NCBI GenBank assembly: GCA_033439295.1
Contig: JAVTLE010000018.1
Location: 186,001 to 250,000 of the forward strand
Direction: 5' to 3'
Origin: Deuterostichococcus epilithicus
Taxonomy: Eukaryota; Chlorophyta; Trebouxiophyceae; Prasiolales; Stichococcaceae
Length of the DNA: 64,000 nt
Below are positions 1 to 10,440 of the stretch, one piece after another. Below the pieces are notes generated by a model. It was not told the origin of the DNA. It searched no databases and worked only from the letters and a program-made list of their open reading frames with translations. The translations under genes were made by a program, and so were the position numbers. Numbering within the stretch: the first letter of the stretch is position 1; each line of letters starts with the position of its first letter.

Positions 1-783
1 GCAGGGGCGCTTGGAGCCGTCTGCTAGGATGATATTGAATCCCGGGGTGCTGTCCAGCGGTAGTCCGAGAAGTCGGGCGTATGCGGCGTTGACGAAGTTG
101 CCTTGGGCGCCGCAGTCTACCAGAAAGGTAGCAGGCTGTCCGCGGGCGCGGCCGTGTAGATGCATCGGCATCTCGTTCTGTTGTGTCTCCACTGAGGTCA
201 GGCGCAGTTCTCTTCCTTGCGGCGTTTGTAGTTCAGCGGCGTCTGGCAGCAGCGGTGTTGGTTCTGCTGTGCAGCTGCTGGCTGTTCTGCTGACCTCGTG
301 CTCCATTTTGGCGGTGTCCAGCGGGTGTTCTGCGGCCGGCGTGGCGGCGGTTCCGAGTTCCGATTCCTGGGCGGCAGCAAGGGCGTCCCCAAGCTGTGCG
401 GCAGGGTGCGTTCCGCGTTCTGCTCGTGCTGACGTTCTGCGTTCCGATCGTTCCGAGGCATGTCCCACACCATCAGGCTGTGGCGACTGCTTTTTGGCTG
501 GCGCGGCTTGTGCTGAGGCGCCCTGGCTGCGTTCCGATGTTGGCGGCTCCGGCGGCGGTGCTGATACGCTGCCGTTTCGCTGGCTTCTTGGCGGGTCTGC
601 TGGTCTGGCCATAGGTTCCGAGCTGGCCGTCAAGGGCTCCTCTCCTAGCATAGCATAGATGCTCTGGTGCAGAGGGATTGGAGAGGCCCCGGAGCTGATG
701 GCGGCGCTCAGCGCCGGGGCGGGCCGTTTCCCTGGCGGGACGGTCCGGGTGCGCCGGAGTTGGGGCGGTAGTTGGACTTGCCA
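1..783 (-). CDS. Pol polyprotein, N-terminal part with aspartic protease (partial)
   Basis: A minus-strand frame is open from about 783 to the window edge. It is offset -1 from gag and runs through the gag stop. The first ~190 residues are Ala/Pro/Ser/Glu-rich and look like a linker. It then reads into a retropepsin-like segment with FLVDCGAQGNF (about 90-130), followed by a hydrophobic ARLLGLPL stretch. The catalytic triad is DCG instead of the usual D-S/T-G. No start codon is needed if the frame is reached by -1 frameshifting from gag, as in many LTR elements. The reverse transcriptase would lie beyond position 1. Confidence 0.7.
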
Positions 784-1766
784 AAACGCTGCAGCTTGAC
801 GGGGCAGTTGCCGGCCCAGTGACCCAGCTTGCGGCAGTAGAGGCAGCCGTTGTTCTCTCGAAGATAGGTACGCTCCTCTGGCGTCAGCCGGGCGCGTGAT
901 GGCTGGTTGCTGCGGAAGGCGGCGGCTGCGATGACGTCGCTGTTCGGCAGTTGTGCGGCGTTGACGTTTGGGCCCTGATCTGCGCCCATGTAGCCCAGCT
1001 CCATTAACGTTGGGCCAGACGGGTTGTAGCTGCGGTTAGGCACGCTCTGCTGGCGGTTGCGGCTCGCAAAGTTGATGCTGTCCACACGCTGCGCGATGTG
1101 GAAGCAGTCGTCCAGTGTCTGTGGATTCTGCAGCTCCACGTGGCGGCGGATGTCGGATTTCAGTCCGGCAATGAAGCGGCGCTTCTGTTCTGGCTCGTGC
1201 ATGTCCGGGATCTCGAGGCAGTAGCTCCGGAACTGATTGATGTAGTCCTGGACGTCGCGGCGCTGCATCAGGCGGCTGATGCTGTAGGCGGCTTCTTGCT
1301 CGCTGTTGATCCTGGCAAAGGCTTGGCGTGCCTCTGCCGAGAACTCTGGCCAGGTGCCGAAGTTGTCAGGTCCGCGGCGTTGGTAGCGGAAACGCCACCA
1401 GGTGGCTGCGGCGTCTGCGAGTAGTGATCCGGCATAGCCGACCCAGTCTTGTGGCAGCACCTTGGTTTGCTTGCAGAAGTGCTCGACTTGGAAGAGCCAG
1501 GTCTCCACGTCGACGCCGTATTTGGTGGCTCCAGAGAAGCGCTGTGGTGTTGGCGGCTTGGGCGGTTTGACTGACGGATGGTGTGTTGCATGTTGCAGTG
1601 CAGCGGCGGAGGCATCGCGAGCGGCTGTGGCGGCGGCTGCAGTGTTCTGAACTTCTGACAGCTGGGCGCGGACGGCGTTCAGCTCAGCGGCGCCGCGGGC
1701 GATTGCTGCATCGCGCTCGTGGATGGCGGCCTGGAGTGCGGCGACGTCCAATGGTGCTGTATCCAT
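708..1766 (-). CDS. Retrotransposon Gag (capsid-nucleocapsid)
   Basis: Single-exon ORF of 352 codons. Residues ~10-60 form an Ala/Glu-rich coiled coil. Residues ~95-220 match the retrotransposon gag domain (a WWRFRYQRRG stretch, AFARINSEQEAAY, then QDYINQFRSYCLEI and the RFIAGL motif). Near residue 310 there is a CCHC zinc knuckle, CLYCRKLGHWAGNC (C-x2-C-x4-H-x4-C). The C-terminus is basic and Pro/Gly-rich. Gag packages the element's RNA into virus-like particles. The pol frame overlaps its 3' end in the -1 frame. Confidence 0.88.
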   Translation of the reverse strand: MDTAPLDVAALQAAIHERDAAIARGAAELNAVRAQLSEVQNTAAAATAARDASAAALQHATHHPSVKPPKPPTPQRFSGATKYGVDVETWLFQVEHFCKQTKVLPQDWVGYAGSLLADAAATWWRFRYQRRGPDNFGTWPEFSAEARQAFARINSEQEAAYSISRLMQRRDVQDYINQFRSYCLEIPDMHEPEQKRRFIAGLKSDIRRHVELQNPQTLDDCFHIAQRVDSINFASRNRQQSVPNRSYNPSGPTLMELGYMGADQGPNVNAAQLPNSDVIAAAAFRSNQPSRARLTPEERTYLRENNGCLYCRKLGHWAGNCPVKLQRFGKSNYRPNSGAPGPSRQGNGPPRR

Positions 1767-2056
1767 ACTGCTGCTATAGGGCTGGTTTAGCGTGGAAGGT
1801 TGCGAAGGTTTTTACGCTTTGAAAAGGGCGAACAGAACGAATCGACGGCACCGAAACCACTGTGACAGAACGGGGCCCTGCAGTGCTGACGTGGCCTCAA
1901 TCTGTCTTTCTGGAGGTACTGGAAGTAGGTTCTGAGTTCCGACGTGCTGCGTTCTGAGGTTAGCGACTGCTTACAAGTTGGAGGAGAGTTTTGAAAACGA
2001 GAAGTGCAAACGAGAAGTGTAAACAGGAAGTGTTCTGCAAATGTGCCAGCGCCATG

Positions 2057-2065
2057 CTTTTATAG
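2057..2065 (-). promoter_or_regulatory. TATA box of the LTR promoter
   Basis: The minus strand reads CTATAAAAG here, about 290 nt upstream of the gag ATG. Short direct repeats (AACGAGAAGTG-like) follow at 1996-2030, near where transcription would start. A TATA box at this place in an LTR defines the U3/R border. Confidence 0.55.
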
Positions 2066-2390
2066 CAATGTTCCCAAGTCTAAGCCCTGTACTGCCTGAT
2101 GCACTATTCCCGTCTCTAGAACGTTCACAATCGCGAGCATCATCTAGAGTATTCTCTAAAGGCGTCCAGACTGTTCGATGGCAATCGACGTGAAGTTGGA
2201 GTATGTAATGCTGACTCACGCAACGTGGTGACACGTGCGTTCTCCGACACCATTCTGCTATCGAATGGTCGATCATGGAGCTGATGTTCATCGAGGTAAG
2301 CTACTCGCATCAGCATAGTGAAGTCACCCTTGCCACACCCAAAAATCAACTTTCACTTACGTAGACAATGCAATGGAACGTTCCGTGGAT

Positions 2391-2988
2391 GTAAAACATG
2401 GCGGCCATGCCACAGCTTGTGCGGCGTCCTCCACGCCTGTTTTGGAAGACGACAACCTCACAAGACTGTGAAGCAGAACAAGCCCGCGTTGACAGTGCAG
2501 CAAAATCGACAGCACCACCGCCCTTTGGACTTGAATGATGTCCGTGCGTTGACTCAACAGATGAACAAATAAGGTTAACAACTCAAATGGGACGCCTTTC
2601 ATTATCACTGTGTCGTGCACAAACAGATGAACGACGTGGCTCTAAAATGTGTTATGTGATGAAGACCTGAACTATCAGCTATGAGTACCTAATGGCGCAA
2701 CAGGTGCCGCACCTCGATGCTCCAACATGCCTACATACCTCTGGGGGTGAGCACGTGTGTGACCCAGCAAAACACTCGTGTCACCCTTTGCAGCACTCGT
2801 CTGCTGTTGATCCGGCAACCAAACGACCCCAAAATAGCTAGGGACGTTCCAGGATATCAGCTGTCCGAGAGCACATAAACGAACCTACAAGCTTCATATA
2901 ATGATCCGATTCCCGGCAGCTTGCTTGCAGCGCTACAAAGCTGGACCAGACAAAAACGAACCACAGTCGAGAACTCACACCGTACACG
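2391..2988. other. Gene-poor interval between the retrotransposon and the esterase gene
   Basis: Short unrelated ORFs only. It probably holds the 3' UTR of the minus-strand esterase gene. No clear polyadenylation motif or repeat was seen. Confidence 0.4.
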
Positions 2989-4446
2989 TCATTCCGTGCA
3001 TATCCTTCCCAGCATTTTCTGCGTCATGAGACTGCTCAGCGCCATGCTGATGTTTGGGCTGTGGTAGTAGGCGATGCTGCCAAAGTGGAGTAGATCTGTG
3101 GAGTAGCGGCGAGCATCCCCTCCCACCGGCAGAAAGTCCCGCATGACGTCCGCCACATTGATGAATGGCAGCCCCTCCCTCTCAAAAAAGTACTGCGCGC
3201 GCAAGGCAGTGCGATGAGAGCTTTAAGCACTACAAGTTGTTGAGAGCATATTGAAGTCCACATCCACTGCAAGTCAGCCACTGTGCACGCACACAACCCG
3301 CGCTCACCTGCGCCAGGGCGTCCAGGCCCATCACTTCCAGATGAAACCGAGTCTCCGGGCTCTGAAATGACTTGCTGCCGAGGTAAAAGGCCCTGGACTT
3401 CGAGCCCGCCGTCAGGGCGCGGAGCCGCGTGGCGAGCAGCTGCACCTCCTGCTGGAACGCCGGCAAAACAGCGTCTCCGCCAAAGACGTCGTGCATCCCA
3501 GAGTTGATGACCACAAGGTCAGGCTGCGGACACTTCGCGACGCCGCCGTCCCGCTCGTCGCGACCGGCTGTTCCATCCGCTGACGCCGAGCCTGTGGCGG
3601 AGGGCTCGCCCAGCAGGCACTGCACTACCGGCGCCAGGTTTGGGTGGCGTATCGAGCCGAGCCCGCCGCCTGCAGCTCCGATGTCCTGATGCCCTGCAGC
3701 AAGGCGACGATGCACGATTGCATTCCGTCGTCGTGGGATGTTAAAAAAAACTATATATTGCGCGCCCACAAGCCCATGCTGGACGACAAGCTGCAGACAT
3801 CAGCCTCACCTATGTAGCGTTGCACAACGCTGATGTTGAGCGATGGCAAGGCGATGTCGAAGTCACGGTGGGAAGCACGGAATGTGACCTCGACTGGCCC
3901 GTCCACGTCGTGGCCGCCCCTGCCGCCTAGCGCCGGTATCTGCAGGTGCGCCTCCCCTGGGACTCTGGTGGCGGCGTTGATGTGCTCGTGCAGCGCTGTG
4001 CTGTTCGTCGCTACGCCGCTCAAGAGTATCGACAGGTCATGTGCCGTCTCTGTCATGGTGGAGTCGCCCAACAGCACGAGCCGCTTGTTGTGCAGACAAG
4101 ATCGTGCGGCTTTTGTGTCAAACAGCTTCAGGCCGCAGAGCACTGAGGCTGGTACGGCGCCATCGAGGTCTGCAATTTCCGGCAGCCAGGCGCCCCCGCA
4201 GACGTCGGGCGAGCACTTGGCTGCAGCGGCGTCCCACACCACAAGGAGGTCCGCTGCATCGAGGCTGGCGCATTCAGGATGGTCTGCAACGGTTGCATTG
4301 CCCCCCAGGCGGACATCGCAGCCCATCCATGACCGGAGCAGGGCGCTGACCACGAACAAGGCTGTGACACCAGTGATGGTCCTGAAGACCATCAGCAGCG
4401 TCCTCGAGTCCGGGGCCCGGGAGGAAACGCTCCTGGGCCTGTGCAT
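2989..4446 (-). CDS. PC-esterase / Pmr5-Cas1p-type GDS acyl-esterase-like protein
   Basis: Three exons join in phase: 4446-3810, 3693-3308 and 3192-2989, giving 408 aa. Residues ~18-40 form a signal anchor (LLMVFRTITGVTALFVVSALL), so a type II Golgi/ER membrane protein is likely. The family's catalytic blocks are visible: VLLGDSTMTE (GDS serine) at ~123-133, VVINSGMHD in exon 2 and DLLHFG (Asp-x-x-His) near the C-terminus. Cysteines are frequent in the N-terminal half. Members acetylate or deacetylate cell-wall polysaccharides or glycans (plant TBL, fungal Cas1p, animal NXPE); the substrate here is unknown. All joints are GT-AG and no lesion was found. The neighbouring genes also look like glycan modifiers. 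Confidence 0.78.
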
Positions 4447-6629
4447 TTTCGGCGCATGCCCCTTTCAAAGCAAGGAAAGCAACAAGCTTCTGTGTGTGAT
4501 CCGACGAGCGCTCACCCTTGGTCGCCTTGGTCGCCCCTCGTACCGTGGGACAGCACGCAGCACACAATGGAATCGTTGCTGGTTCAGCCGCCGATTGTAC
4601 CGGTCGTGCGGTTTCCAGTTGGGTCCTCAACGTTCAAAAACTTTTCAACGAATCGTGGTTGGCCGCCAACTGAACCAACGGCGGTTGATTTGAGATTTGT
4701 GCTGACTGCCCTATCTGTTGGTACCAAATTGCGTTTTGTCGACGATTCCATGAACATTGCGTAAAGCTGCTGGTGTGCCAGCCCAAGCCGTGAGCGGATG
4801 GCCCTGGTCACTGTGACGCGCCCGGCAGATATGGGAGTGCTGATCGGGGCTAGATCCTCACGCTTTCAATTGGTCCACGCAGCGTAGCATGCATGCTTGC
4901 TTGGGCTTCCTGCTGTCACTGGCCGTGATGTTGCTGCCGGGTAGTGTGTCGGCGCCTCAGCAGTGGGTGTTGCAGGGGAGATCTGGCACACCATCGCCAA
5001 GGCCTCGCAAGTCCGTACACAGTTCTATCCCTGCAACCTGATCTGAATGCATGAATCATCCCACTTTAGCTGTTGGGCCCTCCTCGAATGGGCCTTTCCG
5101 CTTAAGCATCAAGTAGGCATTGCCAGAGACAACTCGTGGTTACCCCGCGAAAAAACCCACTGAATCAGGCCGCTGCGGCATGCAATTGGGCACCTCTCTG
5201 CATTGCTACGTCACGGTGCCTCGCTCACGCTCCCCGGCACAAAGTGCGACAGACGGCTGCTCTGCCGCTATGCCGCAGCTGACCTTTGGCGACGGCCTTG
5301 TTTCTCCCTGCCAGTTGCACTGGCCTCGGTGCTGATCTTGCCCCTCCCTGCAGGGCACATGCTCTGCAGCAAGGCAAGCCGCTTGCGACCTTGCCAACAC
5401 TTCAGCCACACGGCGGCGGCGCAGGTTGCTCTGGTCTACTCACGTGCAACATGTTGAGTGCTCTCAATGTCCGGCTCTCATGGCAAAACAGATTTCTGCT
5501 TGAAGCAGCTTTCCCCTTCCTGCACAGTTTCAGTCAGTGTCTTCGCTACGATGGAGCGCATCCCCAAAGTGCAAGCGGGCAGAGTGCACTCGCGCGTGGT
5601 CGGGCAGACTTGCAATTTCAGCTCAGTAAGTACTTATGGTGTAGCGGTGCCTCTACACCCGGGGCCCACAAACGCGAGCGCCTTAAGGCATTGTTCCACG
5701 ACACACCACTTTGCATTCATGCTCAAAGTGGTTGCCAATAACCTGAAGTGAGCGTCGTAGTTTTGGGACCCCCGGAGTGATTCGCCAGATGAGAGAGAGA
5801 GCGAGATGTTTACCACCTTTCCAGCCTCACTCAGGCTGATTAGGGTTGAAGCAGAACATAGAGCTGATCGTCTTGTTCAAACTTGTTTACAATCGTTCCC
5901 ACTAAATCGTCACATGATAGGATGAAGCCTTGCCAACGATACAACATACAGCCACCAAAATACTGTTGGGTGCCACCCGTCGCTGCCGTCTCTCTGCATC
6001 GCATCACCATCCGATTATCCCCGCAGCATCATCTCCTTCAAGGCACATCACCGTGTGATGAAGCAGGCAGCCGCTGCCATCACCACATGGCATGTTGCAG
6101 CACACAGCGCAATCATCATCGCGTTTGCTGACCGCGGCAACCGCCCCTCGCCTCGACGTCCTGCACTGCATATCCCACAACCAGAAGCGACAGCGTCATG
6201 CAACTCTGTGTTTTGGAGCAGCTTCAGGCATGCAAGCATGGCATTCATGGCACGTGGCGGCAATACATGGGAAAGTCCGCTGGCAATATGCTGCAGCTCC
6301 GTTTTCTGCGCCTTTTGTGGATATGCTGGTGGAATCAGGCCCACTGCAGGCTGACACTGCAGAGCGCAAGCGCGCGCACTTTCACCCGCCTTGCCAGGCT
6401 CAGGGCTGGGCCCGCGACGGCGGTGCGGCCAGAGCCCGGCGCGGAGCTACTTGCGTTTGCAGCGACGTCGGCAGAGCAATGTTGCGCCCTCTTCAGCATT
6501 TTCGAGCCTGTGCTCGTGGCTTTTGACACTTGCACGCCCATGCTGCAGCAGGTCGACCTACTGACGCCGCCCTCCGCCGCCACTGATTGATGTGTAGTTG
6601 AGGCAAATCTATCCGGCTGTCAGTGAACG

Positions 6630-6810
6630 CTGGATGCCAGAGAGGGCCCCCGTCAGCGGGTAGGTGAGCAGGCTATCAGACAATTTGATCTGGGTCGACA
6701 GCGTTGTCGATGCCGCTTGCTCTGGTAACAGCTCGACCAGAGTGCCAGCGAAAGCTGGCTCTCAGAGTGCGCCCCCGACAGCGGGGAGGTGAGCAAGCCT
6801 TCAGACAACG
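6630..6810. repeat. Decayed direct repeat, two copies ~120 bp apart
   Basis: The segments at about 6633-6684 and 6755-6808 share the core GAGGTGAGCAAGCCTTCAGA or close variants, preceded by GCCCCCGNCAGCGGG. They look like an old tandem duplication. Confidence 0.6.
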
Positions 6811-7107
6811 ACACCTTATCCTTGGCCATCCCTTTGGTTCGTGTCATCCTCGCCAAGGCGTGGTTTGGTACTCAGGCGTCGGGGGTCAGGTTACGCTGTC
6901 CTGTGATGAAGTTGGGTGGAATTTAGGAGGGCACGTGAGTCACGCCAGGTGGCAGGTTGCTCAGCCCACCTAAGCGCGGCCAGTAGGGACTAATCAACGT
7001 GGCCGTGACCATTAGAAAGGAAGAGAGAAATCCGGGGCTTGCGGTGTTGCCGTTTTGTGCTCCGCACACGGGCGCGGCCCAATTTTTGCAGGCGTCATTG
7101 TTCGACA

Positions 7108-7145
7108 CTAGCACAAGCACGAGCACGAGCATAAGCACGAGCACA
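7108..7145. repeat. Hexamer microsatellite (AGCACR)n
   Basis: About six imperfect copies of AGCACA/AGCACG/AGCATA in a row. Confidence 0.75.
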
Positions 7146-7539
7146 CCTGATTGAAATCTTTCGACGCGCCTCGGCATGATTGCGCACGCAGGGTGTCTGT
7201 GAAAGCGGCAGGCATTGTTTGTGAGGGTCGATTTACTTATCGTTTGAACCGTCAAAACAATTTCGTAAGGAGGTAATCGCCATTAGGTAACCAGGTAGTT
7301 GTGGGTATCCAGATGGAAGTACCCAGGTAATATTGTGGGTGGCATTTTGGAAGTTCCACCGCGCACCGAAGCATGCAGGTGAGTACTCTGTGAATCACGA
7401 AATCGAGGTGATCACCAGCTGGCACAAAGAATACAAGTCCCAGAACATTGCGTCACGGGCGATGAATACCTGCGATCGATGAAACTGGATGTGCGGCTAG
7501 GAACGAAGACCGACCATTCGCGCTCACGTAGAATGAGAA

Positions 7540-7990
7540 ACCTTTAAAAGTAGCCACTGGCGCTCCTTGAGCTGCGATATTTGCTCCTCGCCTCCTTGGT
7601 TCCTCCGACTAGGAGGCCCTCTCATAATAAAGGCTACCTTTTCATTCTTCTCCTCCCACCCGGGTGTGGAAGGCAACCGTATCGTTGTATTGCATGTGCC
7701 CCCGGATGGGAGGAGAGATGTGGCAAAAATAGCAGTTTGGTGCAAGTGCGATCTGTGTTGCGTGCCCGGATAGGACATAGGAGGAGAGATTTGGCAAAGT
7801 AAAGTTGGGTTGTAGGCGCACTTGCAGCCCGGATGGGAGGAGAGAAACGGAAAAGTAGCCGATTGGGCTGTAGGTGGTGCATTTTGCCGCCCGGATGGGA
7901 GCAGAAAAAAAAGTAGCCGGTCGGGCTCCAGGTGCAAATGATGCTGCACGGATGGAGGAGAAAATTGCTGAAGCAGCCGACTGGGCTGAA
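7540..7990. repeat. 60-64 bp minisatellite with one inverted unit
   Basis: The core CCCGGATGGGAGGAGAGA recurs, with variation, near 7701, 7765, 7828, 7889 and 7948, spaced 59-64 bp, each followed by an A-rich stretch and GTAGCCGATTGGGCTG. At about 7628-7666 the reverse complement of the same unit occurs (CTTCTCCTCCCACCCGGG). The array could therefore fold into a long hairpin. Confidence 0.85.
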
Positions 7991-8362
7991 CAATACTCGC
8001 AGCTCAGGTGTCGTTGGTTAGAGAGGCAAATGATGCTGAGCCGAGGTAGTGATACATGGCACTTGCAGTACTCTGCTCGGGATTGTCGAACAACCAAATT
8101 ACTTGGACATCTCACAGTCCACAAGCACATGACACGTGGAATCTCGCTCATTCCTTCTCTATCAGGAGGTCCCAACGAGCAAAAATGTTCCCAGAAATGT
8201 TGCGCGCTGCGCTCGCAGGTATTACTATTAGGTCGTGCCTAGCATCCGACATCTGCAAGCCAATTTACCTATGTCGCGCAGGTCTTTCTGTCCAGTACGG
8301 TATCTAAATTCTCCCCGGAGTCCATGTCAGCTGGAGTAAGGCTGGCATGGCTGCACTTTCAG

Positions 8363-9886
8363 TCAGCAGCTAGCTTGCATCTCTGAGATCTCATCAACGT
8401 ACCGAAGGTCCTCATGATGAAACACCTTGTTCACCAGGTGGTATGGGTATGCAAACTTGGCGCTACCCGGATCATTCGTGATGATCACTTTGCCTGGCCG
8501 AATTGTGGAGGCAAGCGTCACAAATGTGCTGGACCCCTGGATGTACACATCCATCAGCGAGTACAGAAACATGTCCCGCAGGTCGTCCCCGCTGTTGACC
8601 ATCTCGTGATCGAACAAGAACTGGGCCAGCAACTGCTCATGTGGGTCCTTAATGAAGACGAAGTAGTTGAAGCACCGGCCCGTCTTTCTGATATTGTGGA
8701 TTGCGAAGTTGACGTCGACGAGCTGCATGTTGTACTTCAAATGTGTGATGCCTTCTTCCGGATGCGACAGATCTCCCCACCTGCGATTTGCAACGTGTAA
8801 TGACGCGGTTAGCGCTCAGTATGCTGCAGACACCCCGTGCAGCGAGGACACTTCTCCAAAACTGACTCGGCAACAGCTGGGATTGCAGATTCTCGCCTGA
8901 CGTGGATGCCGACGTTGAGGCAGCCACTGGCATTGCGCTCAAATACAAAGCCCTGTTGTGCAAAGATATGTCGGAAGGTGTAGCCGACCCACGGCTGGAT
9001 GCAGTCACTGAAGTCCTCATACGTCTCTGCAAAGCCATTTTCTTCCTGATAGTTCTTCTCCTGAATCAGGTCTTTGCAGCCAGCCTCCGCGCGAAAATCT
9101 TGCAGCAGCTGGGCATCGGCGGCGCTGACGCTGCCGCCGGACAGCTGCAGGCACATTGCATGTAGCAGCTGACGTTCGGTGTCGCCCTCCCGCCGCTGCA
9201 GGCGGCAGGCAGACTCATTGCTGGGCTGCCGCCGTGGGAACATGTGCGCGTCGTTGACCAGCTGGCTGACGTTGTAATGGTGCTGCGACTCGATCAGGTC
9301 CTGAATGACGAGCGTCTTGTTGGTGAATTGCGAGATGATGATAGAGCTCTTGATGCGCTGCATGTAGGAGCCAACGCCCTCCCATGAGATGCCGCCACTT
9401 CGAAACAGGGCGCCATTATCCGGATCAAACAGCCTTGGCAGCTCAGCCGTGCTGTCTCGATAGGCGCAGAGCCGCGGTGCTGGCTGCATTGGCTGAGCGA
9501 GCCTACGACCAACAAAAGCTTGGCATTGGCACAGCCCTGCAATCAGGTGCTCTAAGCAAATGCGTTGTGTTCGTTGACCATACAACCTGTTCTCACACTT
9601 TTGTGGCAAGGTGTGCATACACAGCATGTGTGCAGCCAGTGCGGCACCTCTCAAGTTCAGGCCATGTTGTGAGCAGCTTCATATCTTCACCCACGATGCT
9701 CAACAAAAACAACGCCACAGCAAGGCGTCTCACCTCACAGTTAGGCGGACAGGGGCCTGGCCCCAGATCAAAGGGCCTACCGCCAGCAGAGTGGACGCCA
9801 ACAGCACGCCAGCCAGCACCCCACAACACGCGCGCCACGAGTGTTGGGTGCTTGAAGCCGAGCAGTTCATTTGTCAAAGTGATCAT
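8363..9886 (-). CDS. Fucosyltransferase-like protein with HVRWGD motif
   Basis: Exons 9886-9734, 9483-8897 and 8780-8363 join in phase to 385 aa. The last intron is GC-AG (donor CAG|GCGAGA). Joining across it produces GIHVRWGD, the H-x-R-x-G-D signature of GDP-sugar-binding fucosyltransferases (GT11/GT23 and relatives). The C-terminal part has IQGSSTFVTLASTIRPGKVI, like the donor-site segment of GT-B fold enzymes. N-terminal residues ~13-32 are only weakly hydrophobic, so a membrane anchor is uncertain, as is the start codon. The exact acceptor and donor are unknown. Its 5' end faces the methyltransferase gene (555 bp between ATGs). No clear TGTAA polyadenylation motif was seen. Confidence 0.7.
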
Positions 9887-10440
9887 TTGTCAAACTGACG
9901 CCGGCTTCAGCCCACAGTCGGTCGAGCTTGGCACAGCAACATCACAGCTCGGAAACATCTGCTAGCACAGTCTTTGGTTTTGGGGGTGCCCTGAAATTAT
10001 TTTTCCCGTGGAGCTTGCGCGCACGTGGGTTTCTCGACGTGTCTCATGGACCCGGAGTAGGAGAAGTGCCCCGCGGTTGTCCTGCAATGCACAAAGTGTA
10101 CCGTACTATCTACGGTTTCCCACTACTGCTTGTGGACGCTAGGGGTTGTCTCCCTGCTGTCGCACCCCCGTCACACCACAAAATTGGGATGCAGCATGCA
10201 CATTTGCTGCACATCCAAACCACCGCGGTATCAGACTCGTCTGCCATCAGCACCTGGATATCGGGAATCCTGTCGCTTGTATCACGCCCGACGCCCTTTT
10301 CAGGCGCAGACGGCGTCAAAAACTTTCAATTTTCAGCATTCGCCAGGCCAAGTCGGTCGACAGAGCTCGCTGCTACATTGGGTCTTTGGCACACGACTAG
10401 TCATAGCCCCCCCCCGGCGGACACATGCGTACTGCACGAT
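9887..10440. promoter_or_regulatory. Shared divergent promoter region (fucosyltransferase-like / methyltransferase)
   Basis: There are 554 bp between the two start codons of divergently oriented genes. The interval contains dispersed-repeat copy A (10115-10217). No TATA box is obvious. Promoter function is inferred from position. Confidence 0.4.
10115..10217 (+). repeat. Dispersed repeat, copy A (upstream of the methyltransferase)
   Basis: Shares GTTTCCCACT, CTGTGGANGCTAG-like, CACACCACAAAA and TGCTGCACATCCA in order with copy B at 12590-12710. Both copies are in the same orientation and flank the methyltransferase gene. Confidence 0.75.

Larger units (their letters stand above)
1..2390 (-). 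mobile_element. Ty3/gypsy-like LTR retrotransposon, 5' part (LTR, gag, start of pol), running off the window
   Basis: In minus-strand order there is an LTR-like stretch with a TATA box (about 1860-2390), a leader, a gag ORF with a zinc knuckle (708-1766) and a pol frame that reaches an aspartic-protease motif before the window ends. This order is that of Ty3/gypsy elements, but reverse transcriptase and integrase lie outside the window, so the superfamily is an inference. The outer LTR edge is not fixed; the inner edge may be the TGTGACAG near 1860, next to a possible primer-binding site. Gag and the visible pol frame are open, which suggests a fairly young copy. Confidence 0.8.
4447..8362. 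other. Gene-poor, repeat-bearing interval (3.9 kb)
   Basis: Several short overlapping ORFs are present on both strands, but none has recognisable domains or consistent splice joints. The interval holds a decayed direct repeat (6630-6810), a hexamer microsatellite (7108-7145) and a minisatellite with an inverted unit (7540-7990). The first few hundred bases hold the promoter of the esterase gene; the last part holds the 3' flank of the fucosyltransferase-like gene. Confidence 0.5.

Noticed and set aside
7249-7275. Shine-Dalgarno-like AAGGAGGT near 7266
   Set aside because: The DNA is eukaryotic nuclear; no ORF follows it.
7540-7990. CRISPR-like regular spacing
   Set aside because: The ~62 bp units are repeats throughout, without unique spacers of constant length, and the context is eukaryotic; it is a minisatellite.
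4764-8300. Various 60-180 codon ORFs
   Set aside because: Many arise from the minisatellite or lack domains and splice partners.
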